From Methylobacterium dankookense (GTDB lineage Bacteria > Pseudomonadota > Alphaproteobacteria > Rhizobiales > Beijerinckiaceae), in the NCBI RefSeq assembly GCF_902141855.1, contig NZ_CABFVH010000016.1, positions 1 to 64,000 of the forward strand: a stretch of 64,000 bases of DNA, read 5' to 3'. Under the pieces are notes generated by a model. It did not search any database. It had not been told where the DNA came from and worked only from the letters and a program-made list of their open reading frames with translations. The position numbers and the translations under genes are program-made. Shown here one piece after another: positions 40,827-48,355 of the stretch (position 1 is its first letter; each line of letters begins with the position of its first letter).

Positions 40827-42377
40827 TCACGCCGGATCGATCACCGTGCTCCACAGGCCCGTGTCGGCGGCGTCCTTCAGGGTGACGGTCATGCGGCGCG
40901 TCGCGCCCTCGATCGCGACGTGGCCGAAGAACTGGTAGCCCTCCGCCGGCGAGAGGTTCTGGCGCCCGCCCTCGGGCGCCTTGATGTAGCGGAGCTGGGG
41001 GCCGAACGTGTCGTCGAGCCGGTTCGGGCCGAAGGTGCCCGCGTGCAGCGGCCCCGAGACGAACTCCCAGAACGGCGCGAAATCCTGGAAGCGGGCCTTG
41101 TTCGGGTCGTAGTAATGCGCCGCCGTGTAGTGCACGTCGGCCGTGAACCAGACCGTGTTGCGGATCCCCTCGTCGCGGATGAAGCGCAGCAGGCCGGCGA
41201 TCTCCAGTTCCCGGCCGAGCGGCGGCCCGTCGCCCTGCGCCACCGCCTCCGAGCCGAAATTCCGGTCGGTGTCGTAGGTGACGACGAGGCCGAGCGGCAT
41301 GTCGGCGGCGATCGCCTTCCAGGTGGCGCGCGAGGCCTTCAGCTCGCGCTTGAGCCAGGCCACCTGCTGGGGGCCGAGGAACTGCGTGCGCGCGCTCTCC
41401 TCCGTCTCGTCGTTGGTCCCGTTCGGCCCGCGATAGCTGCGCATGTCGAGCAGGAACACGTCGAGCAGCGGCCCGTAGGAGATCTTCCGGTAGACGCGGC
41501 CCGGCTCGGCCGGCTCGAAGCGCATCGGCATGTATTCGTGGAAGGCGCGCGCTGCGCGGGCAGCGAGCACGAGGCTGTTGCCGGCCTCGTATTTCTTGCG
41601 CAGGTGCTCGGGCCGGGTGAGGGGCTCGCCCGGCCACCAGTTGTTGGTGACCTCGTGGTCGTCCCACTGCGCCAGGATCGGAACCGCGCGGTTCATCGCC
41701 AGCAGGTTGCGGTCGAGGAGGTTGTACTTGTAGGCGCCGCGGAACTCGGCCAGCGTCTCGGCGGGCCTCGCCTTCTCCTCGGTGACGAGGTTGCGCCAGA
41801 GGCTGCCGTCGGGAAGCTTGACCTCGGCCTGGATCGGCCCGTCCGCGTAGATCGTGTCGCCGGAATGCAGGAAGAAGTCCGGCCGGTTGCGCTGGATCGC
41901 GGCGTAGATCGTCATGCCGCCGCGGTCTTCGTCGATGCCCCAGCCCTGGCCGACCGTGTCGCCCGACCAGCAGAAGCTGACGTCGCGGGGGCTCGCGGGC
42001 GCGCTGCGGAAGCGGCCGACCAGCGGCTCGCCGAGGAGCGCCGGCTCGGCGAGGCTCTGCAGGCGGACCCGGTAGAAGATCTCCTGGTCCGGCGGCAGGC
42101 CGGGAAGCGCCGCCTTCACGGTGAGGTCGCTCTCGGGCAGCGCATCGATGAAGACGCCGCCCTTGATGTCCTGGAAGCTCTCGGTGGTCGCCCACTCGAT
42201 CACCGCGCGGGCCGGGCGGTCGGCTCGGGCCCAGACCATGGCGGAATCCCCCGACACGTCGCCCGATTGCAGGCCGTGGCTGAGGGCCGGCCGGTCGGCG
42301 GCGCGGCTGATCCCGGGACGGGCGACGGCCAGGGCGGCTCCGCCCGCGAGGAGACGGCGGCGGGTCAGCAGGGTCAT
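40827..42377 (-). CDS. phoD: Alkaline phosphatase D (PhoD-like) with Tat signal
   Basis: This protein of about 516 residues starts at ATG 42377 (GGAG 8 nt upstream; another ATG at 42398 is possible). A Tat signal (TRRRLLAGGAALAVARPGIS) precedes a PhoD catalytic domain: the metal-binding WSGDTVGQGWGID, SGDTIYADGP, AQWDDHEVTNNWWPG and TADVHYTAAHYYDP stretches are all present. PhoD enzymes hydrolyse phosphodiesters and monoesters in the periplasm, usually using Ca2+ and Fe3+. It converges closely on the DUF1028 gene (7 bp). No Pho box was identifiable. Confidence 0.9.
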   Translation of the reverse strand: MTLLTRRRLLAGGAALAVARPGISRAADRPALSHGLQSGDVSGDSAMVWARADRPARAVIEWATTESFQDIKGGVFIDALPESDLTVKAALPGLPPDQEIFYRVRLQSLAEPALLGEPLVGRFRSAPASPRDVSFCWSGDTVGQGWGIDEDRGGMTIYAAIQRNRPDFFLHSGDTIYADGPIQAEVKLPDGSLWRNLVTEEKARPAETLAEFRGAYKYNLLDRNLLAMNRAVPILAQWDDHEVTNNWWPGEPLTRPEHLRKKYEAGNSLVLAARAARAFHEYMPMRFEPAEPGRVYRKISYGPLLDVFLLDMRSYRGPNGTNDETEESARTQFLGPQQVAWLKRELKASRATWKAIAADMPLGLVVTYDTDRNFGSEAVAQGDGPPLGRELEIAGLLRFIRDEGIRNTVWFTADVHYTAAHYYDPNKARFQDFAPFWEFVSGPLHAGTFGPNRLDDTFGPQLRYIKAPEGGRQNLSPAEGYQFFGHVAIEGATRRMTVTLKDAADTGLWSTVIDPA

Positions 42378-42436
42378 CGGGCGCTCCGCGTCTGTCATAC
42401 GGCTGGCGGTCGATCCGACCGGGGGCGAGCACCTGT

Positions 42437-42462
42437 CCCCCTCCCCGCAAGGGGGAGGAGAG
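42437..42462. repeat. Palindromic repeat, family D
   Basis: CCCCCTCCCC-GCAA-GGGGGAGGAG forms a hairpin in the divergent region between phoD and paoA. It matches the copies at 24656 and 29267. Confidence 0.65.
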
Positions 42463-42541
42463 GGTGTCTGCCGATTCGAAACGATCGACCGGGACCCGCC
42501 CTCCCGACAGAGAGCGCACACGTCTGACAGGGGAATGACGA

Positions 42542-42557
42542 TGTGCCGTTGCGCACA
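42542..42557. promoter_or_regulatory. CRP-like inverted motif upstream of the paoABC-type operon
   Basis: TGTGC-CGTTGC-GCACA has the TGTGM-N6-KCACA shape of CRP/FNR-family sites. It lies 82 bp before the paoA start. CGTGC-CATTAC-GCACA at 47019-47034 differs from it at only three of 16 positions and lies 90 bp before the 47125 gene. The match between two unrelated upstream regions supports a real site. Confidence 0.5.
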
Positions 42558-42639
42558 TGCGGGAGCGGAAGCCCCCCTGGGCGGTTGCCGGGCCGGATCT
42601 AGCTGAAGTCGTTCCAGACTGCGCTTCCGGGAGCCCGTA

Positions 42640-43149
42640 TTGAGCATTCCCCTCACGCTCACCGTCAACGGCGAGCGGCGCGACCTCGTCCTGGAGGATC
42701 CGCGCGTCACCCTGCTCGACGCCCTGCGCGAGCGCCTCCACCTCACCGGCTCGAAGAAGGGCTGCGACCGCGGCCAGTGCGGCGCCTGCACGGTGCTGGT
42801 CGACGGGCGCCGCGTGAATGCCTGCCTCGCCCTCGCGGTGAGCCTCGACGGCGCCTCGGTCGAGACCGTCGAGGGGTTGGCCAAGGGCGACGCGCTGCAT
42901 CCGGTCCAGGCGGCCTTCATCGCCCATGACGGCTTCCAGTGCGGCTTCTGCACCCCCGGCCAGATCATGAGCGCGGTCGGCCTGATCCGCGAGATGCGCG
43001 AGGCCGGCGAAGAGATCGACGTGGAGCGGGTGCGAGAGGGCATGAGCGGCAATCTCTGCCGCTGCGGCGCCTATGCCGGCATCACCGAGGCGGTGGTGGA
43101 CGCCGCCCGGGCGGACAGCGCGAGCGAGACCCGGGAGAAGGCGGCGTGA
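42640..43149 (+). CDS. paoA: Aldehyde oxidoreductase [2Fe-2S] subunit, PaoA-like
   Basis: This 169-residue protein starts with TTG at 42640 and carries two [2Fe-2S] sites: an N-terminal ferredoxin-like GCDRGQCGACTVLVDG with further Cys at VNACLA, and the C-terminal CGFCTPGQIM plus GNLCRCGAYAG. This is the small iron-sulfur subunit of three-subunit xanthine-oxidase-family aldehyde oxidoreductases. No long Tat signal is present at this start. It overlaps the FAD-subunit gene by 4 bp (GTGA). Such enzymes oxidise a wide range of aromatic aldehydes. Confidence 0.9.
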   Translation: MSIPLTLTVNGERRDLVLEDPRVTLLDALRERLHLTGSKKGCDRGQCGACTVLVDGRRVNACLALAVSLDGASVETVEGLAKGDALHPVQAAFIAHDGFQCGFCTPGQIMSAVGLIREMREAGEEIDVERVREGMSGNLCRCGAYAGITEAVVDAARADSASETREKAA

Positions 43150-44204
43150 ACCTGTTCGAATACACCCGCGCCGCCAGCATCGCCGAGGCGGTGACCGCGG
43201 CTTCCGAGCCCGGGGCCGCCTATCTCGCCGCCGGCACCAACCTCATCGACCTGATGAAGGGCGGGATCGCGACGCCGTCGCGGCTCGTGGACATCACCCG
43301 TCTGCCCGGTCTCGACAGGATCGAGCCGCAGCCCGACGGATCGACGCGGATCGGCGCGCTGGTGCGCAACAGCGACCTCGCCCGGAACGCGCATGTCGCG
43401 AAGACCTATCCGATGGTGGCGGAGGCGCTGCTGGCCGGGGCCTCGGCGCAGCTGCGCAACGCCGCCACCACGGCGGGCAACCTGATGCAGCGCACCCGCT
43501 GCGCGTATTTCTACGACCCGGCCTCCCCCTGCAACAAGCGCGAGCCCGGTGCCGGCTGCCAGGCCATCGGCGGCGCGACGCGCATCCACGCGGTGCTGGG
43601 CTGGAGCGACCGTTGCATCGCGACCCACCCCTCCGACCTCTGCGTGCCGCTGGCCGCGCTCGGAGCCCTGGTGGAGATCGAGGATGCCGGCGGCCGCCGC
43701 ACGGTGCCGATCGGCGACTTCCACCTTCTGCCCGGCGACCATCCGGAGCGCGAGACCGTGCTGGAGCCGGGCGCGCTCGTCACGGCCGTGATCCTGCCGC
43801 CCGAGGCCGCGGCCTTCGCGGGCCATGCCCGCTACCTCAAGGTCCGCGACCGCACCTCCTACGCCTTCGCCACCGCCTCGGCCGCCGCCGCCCTGACCCT
43901 CGACGGCGGGCGGATCGGCGCGGCGCGCCTCGCGCTCGGCGGGGTCGCGCCGAAGCCCTGGCGGGTCGCCGAGGCCGAGGACGCCCTGAGCGGGGCGAGC
44001 CCGGACGATGCCGCTTTCGCCAGGGCCGCCGCGGCGCTGGTGGCGGGGGCCAAGCCCTCGGGCCCCGAGAACGCCTTCAAGGTCGAACTCGCCCGCCGCA
44101 CCGTCATGCGCGCCCTCGCGCTCGCGCGCGCCGGCACGCCGACCCGGATGCCGGCACTTCCCGCCTCCCCCTTCTCGCACGCCGCCGGAGCGATCCATGC
44201 CTGA
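43146..44204 (+). CDS. paoB: Aldehyde oxidoreductase FAD-binding subunit, PaoB-like
   Basis: This 352-residue subunit starts at the GTG overlapping the paoA stop. It has the FAD-binding segments EPGAAYLAAGTNLIDLMKGG and LRNAATTAGNLMQRTRCAYF. A Cys-rich stretch (CAYFYDPASPCNKREPGAGC) between them marks the PaoB type, which carries an extra [4Fe-4S] cluster. The C-terminal CO-dehydrogenase flavoprotein domain is complete. It passes electrons from the molybdenum subunit to the external acceptor. Overlaps the next gene by 8 bp. Confidence 0.9.
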   Translation: MNLFEYTRAASIAEAVTAASEPGAAYLAAGTNLIDLMKGGIATPSRLVDITRLPGLDRIEPQPDGSTRIGALVRNSDLARNAHVAKTYPMVAEALLAGASAQLRNAATTAGNLMQRTRCAYFYDPASPCNKREPGAGCQAIGGATRIHAVLGWSDRCIATHPSDLCVPLAALGALVEIEDAGGRRTVPIGDFHLLPGDHPERETVLEPGALVTAVILPPEAAAFAGHARYLKVRDRTSYAFATASAAAALTLDGGRIGAARLALGGVAPKPWRVAEAEDALSGASPDDAAFARAAAALVAGAKPSGPENAFKVELARRTVMRALALARAGTPTRMPALPASPFSHAAGAIHA

Positions 44205-46449
44205 GACCGCACCCCGCCTGCGCCAGGGCGCCGGCAATGTCGGCAGCATCGGCGAGCCGCTGACCCGCCGCGAGGGCCCGCTCAAGGTGACGGGGCAGGC
44301 GCGCTTCTCCGCCGACAACCTGCCGCCCGGCACCCTGCATGCCGCCCTCTGCACCGCCCGCATCGCCCGCGGGCGCGTCACCGCCCTCGACGTGGCGGCG
44401 GCGGAGCGCCATCCGGGCGTCGTCGCGGTGATGACGCCGGACAACGCCCCCCGGCTCGCCAAGGACCCGGACGCGAAGGACGGGCCCTTCACCTTCCGGC
44501 TCGACCTCCTGCAGAACGCCTCCGTGCGCTACGCCAACCAGCCGGTGGCGGTCGTCATCGCCGAGACGCTGGAGGCCGCCACCGAGGGCGCGCGCCTGCT
44601 CGCGCCCCGCTACGAGGCGGAGGCACCCCGCATCGGCCTCGACGCGGAGGCGCCGTTCAAGCCGCCGGGCGTCGGCATCGGCCAGCCGCCGGACGAGGGC
44701 CACGGCGACGTGGAGGCCGGCCTCGCCGCCGCCGCGCAGCGCATCGAGGCGGTCTACGAGACGCCCGCGCAGTACCACAACGCCATGGAGCCGCACGCGG
44801 CGGTGGCCGCGTGGGACGGCGACCGCCTCACCCTGCACACCCCGAGCCAGGGCCTGACCGCCGCGGTCGGCCGCCTCGCCGGGCTGTTCGGCATCCCGCC
44901 GAAGAACATCCGCATCGAGAGCCCCTATCTCGGCGGCGGCTTCGGCTCGAAGGGGGTGATCTCGGGGCCGCAGGTGCTCGCCTGCATGGCCGCGCGCCTC
45001 GTCGGCCGCCCGGTGAAGCTCGTGGCGCGCCGCGAGAACATGTACGGGCCGATGGGTCACCGGGCCGAGACCCGCCAGACCCTGCGCCTCGGCGCGGATG
45101 GCGCCGGAAAGCTCACGGCGCTCGACCACCACACGCTGACCGCGTCGAGCCGCTTCGACGACTTCTTCGAGCCGGCGGGTGGGGTCAGCCACACCCTCTA
45201 CGCCACCCCGAACCTCTCCGTGCGCCACAGCGGCGTGCGGGTCGATACCGGCACGCCGCTCTTCATGCGCGCGCCCGGCGAGGCCACGGGCAGCGCGGCC
45301 TTGGAGAGCGCGATCGACGAGATGGCGATCGCCTGCGGTATGGACCCGCTGGAATTCCGCCTCGTGAACTACGCCGAGGTCGAGCCGATCTCCGGGCGGC
45401 CCTTCTCCTCGAAGGCCCTGCGCGCCTGCTACGAGCAGGGCGCCGCGCGCTTCGGCTGGGAGAAGCGCCCGCGCGAGCCGCGCCAGATGCGCGACGCCGA
45501 CGGCTTTCTCGTCGGCTGGGGCCTCGGCACCGCCACCTTCCCGGCCCTGATGTTCGAGGCGCAGGCGAGCGCCGAGCTGCGCGCCGACGGCAGCGGCACG
45601 ATGGTGATCGGCGCCCAGGATATGGGACAGGGGGCCTGGACGGCGCTCGCCCAGATCGCCGCGGACGGGCTCGGGATCGACATCGACAGGCTCACCTTCG
45701 AGATCGGCTCGTCCACCATGCCGAGCGGCGGCATCGCCGGCGGCTCGGCCCATACCGCGACCGCGGGCGGCGCCATCCACGCGGCGGGGCAGGCGGTGAT
45801 CGCCGAGCTCGCGCAGATCGCCACCACCGATCCCGCCTCGCCCCTCTACGGGGCCGGCAATGCCGGCGTGATCGCCCGCGCCGGGCGCCTGATCCGCCGC
45901 GACGACGAGAGCCGCTCGGAGAGCGTCGGCGAAATTTTAGGCCGCGCCGGGCGCGACCGGATCACCGGGACGGGCAAGGCCTCGGCCGATCCGGCGGCGC
46001 AGAAGAGCTACGCCATGCACGCCCACGGGGCGGTCTTCGCCGAGGTGAAGGTCGATCCCGATCTCGGCCAGATCCGGGTGAGCCGCCTCGTCGGCGCCTT
46101 CGCGGCAGGCCGGGTCATCAATCCGCGCCTCGTGCAGAGCCAGTATTTCGGCGGGATGATCTGGGGCCTGTCCTTCGCGCTGCACGAACATGCGGCACTG
46201 GACCCGCGCACCGGGCGCTTCCTGAACGACAACCTCGCCGAGTACCACGTGCCCGTGAACGCCGACACGCCGGAGATGGAGGCGATCCTCGTGCACGAGG
46301 ACGACCCCCACGTGAACGCGCTCGGCGTGAAGGGCGTCGGCGAGATCGGCATCACCGGCACCGCCGGCGCCATCGCCAACGCGGTCTGGCACGCCACCGG
46401 CGTGCGCGTGCGCGAATTGCCGATCACCCTCGACCGGCTGCTCGGCTGA
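44197..46449 (+). CDS. paoC: Aldehyde oxidoreductase molybdopterin subunit, PaoC-like
   Basis: This 750-residue catalytic subunit starts at ATG 44197. Moco-binding regions are visible as YLGGGFGSKGVISGPQ, FMRAPGEATGSAALESAIDE, IGAQDMGQGAWTALAQI and the late GVKGVGEIGITGTAGAIANA, which holds the catalytic glutamate. PaoC uses a molybdopterin cytosine dinucleotide cofactor in E. coli; the cofactor type here is not visible. Together with the two small subunits it should oxidise aldehydes to acids using water. It belongs to the same broad family as the partial gene at 1-572 but to a different subgroup. Confidence 0.95.
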   Translation: MPETAPRLRQGAGNVGSIGEPLTRREGPLKVTGQARFSADNLPPGTLHAALCTARIARGRVTALDVAAAERHPGVVAVMTPDNAPRLAKDPDAKDGPFTFRLDLLQNASVRYANQPVAVVIAETLEAATEGARLLAPRYEAEAPRIGLDAEAPFKPPGVGIGQPPDEGHGDVEAGLAAAAQRIEAVYETPAQYHNAMEPHAAVAAWDGDRLTLHTPSQGLTAAVGRLAGLFGIPPKNIRIESPYLGGGFGSKGVISGPQVLACMAARLVGRPVKLVARRENMYGPMGHRAETRQTLRLGADGAGKLTALDHHTLTASSRFDDFFEPAGGVSHTLYATPNLSVRHSGVRVDTGTPLFMRAPGEATGSAALESAIDEMAIACGMDPLEFRLVNYAEVEPISGRPFSSKALRACYEQGAARFGWEKRPREPRQMRDADGFLVGWGLGTATFPALMFEAQASAELRADGSGTMVIGAQDMGQGAWTALAQIAADGLGIDIDRLTFEIGSSTMPSGGIAGGSAHTATAGGAIHAAGQAVIAELAQIATTDPASPLYGAGNAGVIARAGRLIRRDDESRSESVGEILGRAGRDRITGTGKASADPAAQKSYAMHAHGAVFAEVKVDPDLGQIRVSRLVGAFAAGRVINPRLVQSQYFGGMIWGLSFALHEHAALDPRTGRFLNDNLAEYHVPVNADTPEMEAILVHEDDPHVNALGVKGVGEIGITGTAGAIANAVWHATGVRVRELPITLDRLLG

Positions 46450-46482
46450 GGGACGCCGCGCTTCCGGACGCCATCGCCCTCT

Positions 46483-46530
46483 CCCCGGTTCAGGCCGGGG
46501 CGCGGGTCTCCCTCCCCCTTGCGGGGAGGG
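46483..46530. repeat. Palindromic repeats, family D, after paoC
   Basis: CCCCGG-TTCAGG-CCGGGG (46483-46500) and CCCTCCCC-CTTGC-GGGGAGGG (46510-46530) follow the paoC stop by about 35 bp. They could end paoC transcription, though there is no T run. Confidence 0.55.
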
Positions 46531-46637
46531 GTCATACGACATCCGGGTGATCCCTTCGCGATGGCGGATGTCGCCTTCGCTCAAGCGCCGCGCGGGCTTG
46601 CCGAGACCGCGTCCGGTCCGATCAACCGGACGCGGTA
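46531..46637 (+). repeat. Two-hairpin interspersed repeat, family E, copy 2
   Basis: Forward copy of the element at 38240-38346. Hairpin one is imperfect here (ACGACATCCGGGTGATCCC with the arm GGCGGATGTCG); hairpin two is a perfect 12-bp stem (ACCGCGTCCGGT at 46606-46617, ACCGGACGCGGT at 46625-46636). The linker TCGCTCA-GCGCCGCGCGGGC is shared with copy 1. Both hairpin-two stems differ in sequence yet stay paired. Confidence 0.75.
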
Positions 46638-46639
46638 TC

Positions 46640-46790
46640 ACCCCTCACCCTGTCCCTCTCCCGACAGATCCCGGGCCTGCCCGAGATCTGCAGCCCAGTG
46701 ACCAAGCCGGTGCCCAAAGCCGGTGCCCAAATCGGGCAGGCCCGACTTGGGTGGAGAGAGGACCCACGCCCCATCCGGCACCGTCGCTTC
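46640..46790. repeat. Composite palindromic repeat, families B and C
   Basis: CCCTCACCCTGTCCCTCTCCCGA leads into two 22-26 bp palindromes: GATCCCGGGC-CT-GCCCGAGATC (46667-46688) and CCCAAATCGGGC-AG-GCCCGACTTGGG (46726-46751), each with one mismatch, and a 13-bp tandem CCGGTGCCCAAAG at 46707-46732. It matches, in reverse, the elements at 59074-59132 and 59832-59891. Confidence 0.75.
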
Positions 46791-46960
46791 CCTCTCGCGA
46801 CCCGCTTCGGGCGACGCCCTTCCCCATTCCAGATCGAGCCGGCCCGCCTCGGGCACGGACCGCGCATCCCGGGCATCCCTCAGATCAGCGGGAATGATGC
46901 GGCGCACCCAACGGCCGAGCTCGCGATCTCATCCATTGCATCCAATATTTGATTGCCCCA

Positions 46961-46976
46961 TGTGCGCTCAGGCACG
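46961..46976. promoter_or_regulatory. CRP-like inverted motif upstream of the 47125 gene
   Basis: TGTGC-GCTCAG-GCACG has the same TGTGC-N6-GCAC frame as the sites at 42542 and 47019. It lies in the AT-rich region 164 bp before the small secreted protein gene. Two such sites 58 bp apart in one upstream region would be unlikely by chance. Confidence 0.4.
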
Positions 46977-47018
46977 CAAGTGTAAAAGCATAATGGATTA
47001 TATTTAGTAGTACATCTA

Positions 47019-47034
47019 CGTGCCATTACGCACA
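47019..47034. promoter_or_regulatory. CRP-like inverted motif in an AT-rich upstream region
   Basis: CGTGC-CATTAC-GCACA lies 90 bp before the 47125 start inside the most AT-rich stretch of the window (about 46930-47060, with runs such as TAATGGATTATATTTAGTAG). It differs from 42542-42557 at three positions. The surrounding 46791-47124 has no gene that I can see. Confidence 0.5.
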
Positions 47035-47124
47035 GATAAAATTGTTACTTGCGGCTATCTTCCTCTCATCGACGCAGAACACACAGACTGCGCGCAAACA
47101 CCGCACAAGAGGAAGGATTAGATC

Positions 47125-47412
47125 ATGAAACACTTCGTCACCGCCGCCGCCCTGGCCATCGCCCTGGGCCTGCCCGCCGCCGCCCTGGCCGGCGAGGGGG
47201 GTGGGGGGAGCCGCATGCCCGCCGGCGGCGCGCATATGAGCTCCTACGTCAGCGACCCCTACCACGACCCCCGCTCGCTGCACTCGCAGCGCCGCGGCAC
47301 CGGGCAGATCCTCGGCGCGCCGATGTACCGCGACGGCCCCGCCATCGCCGTCGAGCGCCGGGCCGTGAGCCCGCACTGGGCGATCGGCGGGAGCGCACAG
47401 CCGCGACGCTGA
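47125..47412 (+). CDS. Small secreted hypothetical protein
   Basis: This 95-residue protein starts at ATG 47125 (GAGGAAGGA about 8 nt upstream, an excellent ribosome site) with a signal peptide (HFVTAAALAIALGLPAAALA). The mature part is Gly/Ser/His/Arg-rich (GEGGGGSRMPAGGAHMSSY, DPYHDPRSLHSQRRG) with no cysteine. It has its own long AT-rich regulatory region, which suggests tight or strong expression. Similar short exported proteins ending in RR occur in Methylobacterium-type genomes. It lies 233 bp before the carbonic anhydrase gene; no gene seen in that gap. Function unknown. Confidence 0.7.
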   Translation: MKHFVTAAALAIALGLPAAALAGEGGGGSRMPAGGAHMSSYVSDPYHDPRSLHSQRRGTGQILGAPMYRDGPAIAVERRAVSPHWAIGGSAQPRR

Positions 47413-47645
47413 TCCCACCCGCTCCCGCACGCCACGAAACTCGGGCCTGCACCGCAGCGATCCTGCGGCGAGGCCCCCCCTCGCGCAGAACGCCGCGCAG
47501 GCGGCCGGCCCCCGTGCCGGCCGTCGCCACGCCGATCTCTAGCGAAGCCGATCGCTGCGACGCCGATCGCTGCGGCGCCCTCGGGCCCCGCCTCGCGCGC
47601 CGCACGTCACCGTAGACCTTCTCGCCAATCACGAGGATCTCTCAC

Positions 47646-48344
47646 GTGGACACCATCATCCAGGGCATCTCGACCTTTCGGGCCCAGGTCTTCCCCGGCC
47701 AGCGCCGGATGTACGAGCAGCTCGTCCGCGACGGGCAGCACCCGAACGCGCTGATCATCGCCTGCGCGGATTCGCGCGTCTCGCCCGAGCACATCACCCA
47801 GGCGGGGCCGGGTGAATTGTTCGTCTGCCGCAACGCGGGCAACATCGTGCCGCCCTTCGCGCAGCAGAACGGCGGCGTCTCCTCGGCGATCGAGTACGCC
47901 GTGGTGGCGCTCGGCGTGCGCGACGTCGTGGTCTGCGGCCATTCCGATTGCGGCGCCATGAAAGGGCTGATGAACCCCGAGGCGCTGGCGAAGATGCCCA
48001 ACGTCGCGGCCTGGCTGCGCCACGCGGCGGCGGCCGAGCGCATCGTCTGCGAGGCCTATCCCGCCGGCATGGACCCGAAGGAACACCACCGGGCGCTGGC
48101 GCTCGAGAACGTCATCGTCCAGCTCGCGAACCTGCGCACCCATCCGAGCGTCGCCGCGGCACTCGCCAAGGGGCGCTTGCGCCTGCACGGCTGGTTCTTC
48201 GAGATCGAGACCGGCACGCTGCTCGCCTATGACGGAGAGGCCGGCCGCTTCGTGCCGCTGGTGCACGAGGCCGAGCTGCCGGTGGCGGAGGCGCCCGCCC
48301 CCCGCGTCGCCGCGCCCGAATATGCCCGGGTGGCCGCCGAGTGA
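47646..48344 (+). CDS. Beta-class carbonic anhydrase
   Basis: This 232-residue enzyme starts at GTG 47646 (GAGGA just upstream). Zinc ligands and catalytic residues are in place: C40, D42 and R44 (CADSRVSPEH) and H99, C102 (VVVCGHSDCGAM). It interconverts CO2 and bicarbonate. A Pro/Ala-rich tail of about 25 residues follows the fold. The stop overlaps the upstream end of the SulP transporter gene region (4 bp to a GTG, better start 12 bp later). The pair is the common arrangement for bicarbonate uptake. Confidence 0.95.
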   Translation: MDTIIQGISTFRAQVFPGQRRMYEQLVRDGQHPNALIIACADSRVSPEHITQAGPGELFVCRNAGNIVPPFAQQNGGVSSAIEYAVVALGVRDVVVCGHSDCGAMKGLMNPEALAKMPNVAAWLRHAAAAERIVCEAYPAGMDPKEHHRALALENVIVQLANLRTHPSVAAALAKGRLRLHGWFFEIETGTLLAYDGEAGRFVPLVHEAELPVAEAPAPRVAAPEYARVAAE

Positions 48345-48355
48345 GGAGAGATCCG

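Noticed and set aside
46700..46735. A possible short CRISPR-like tandem of CCGGTGCCCAAAG
   Set aside because: Only two copies without spacers, embedded in a palindromic repeat element.
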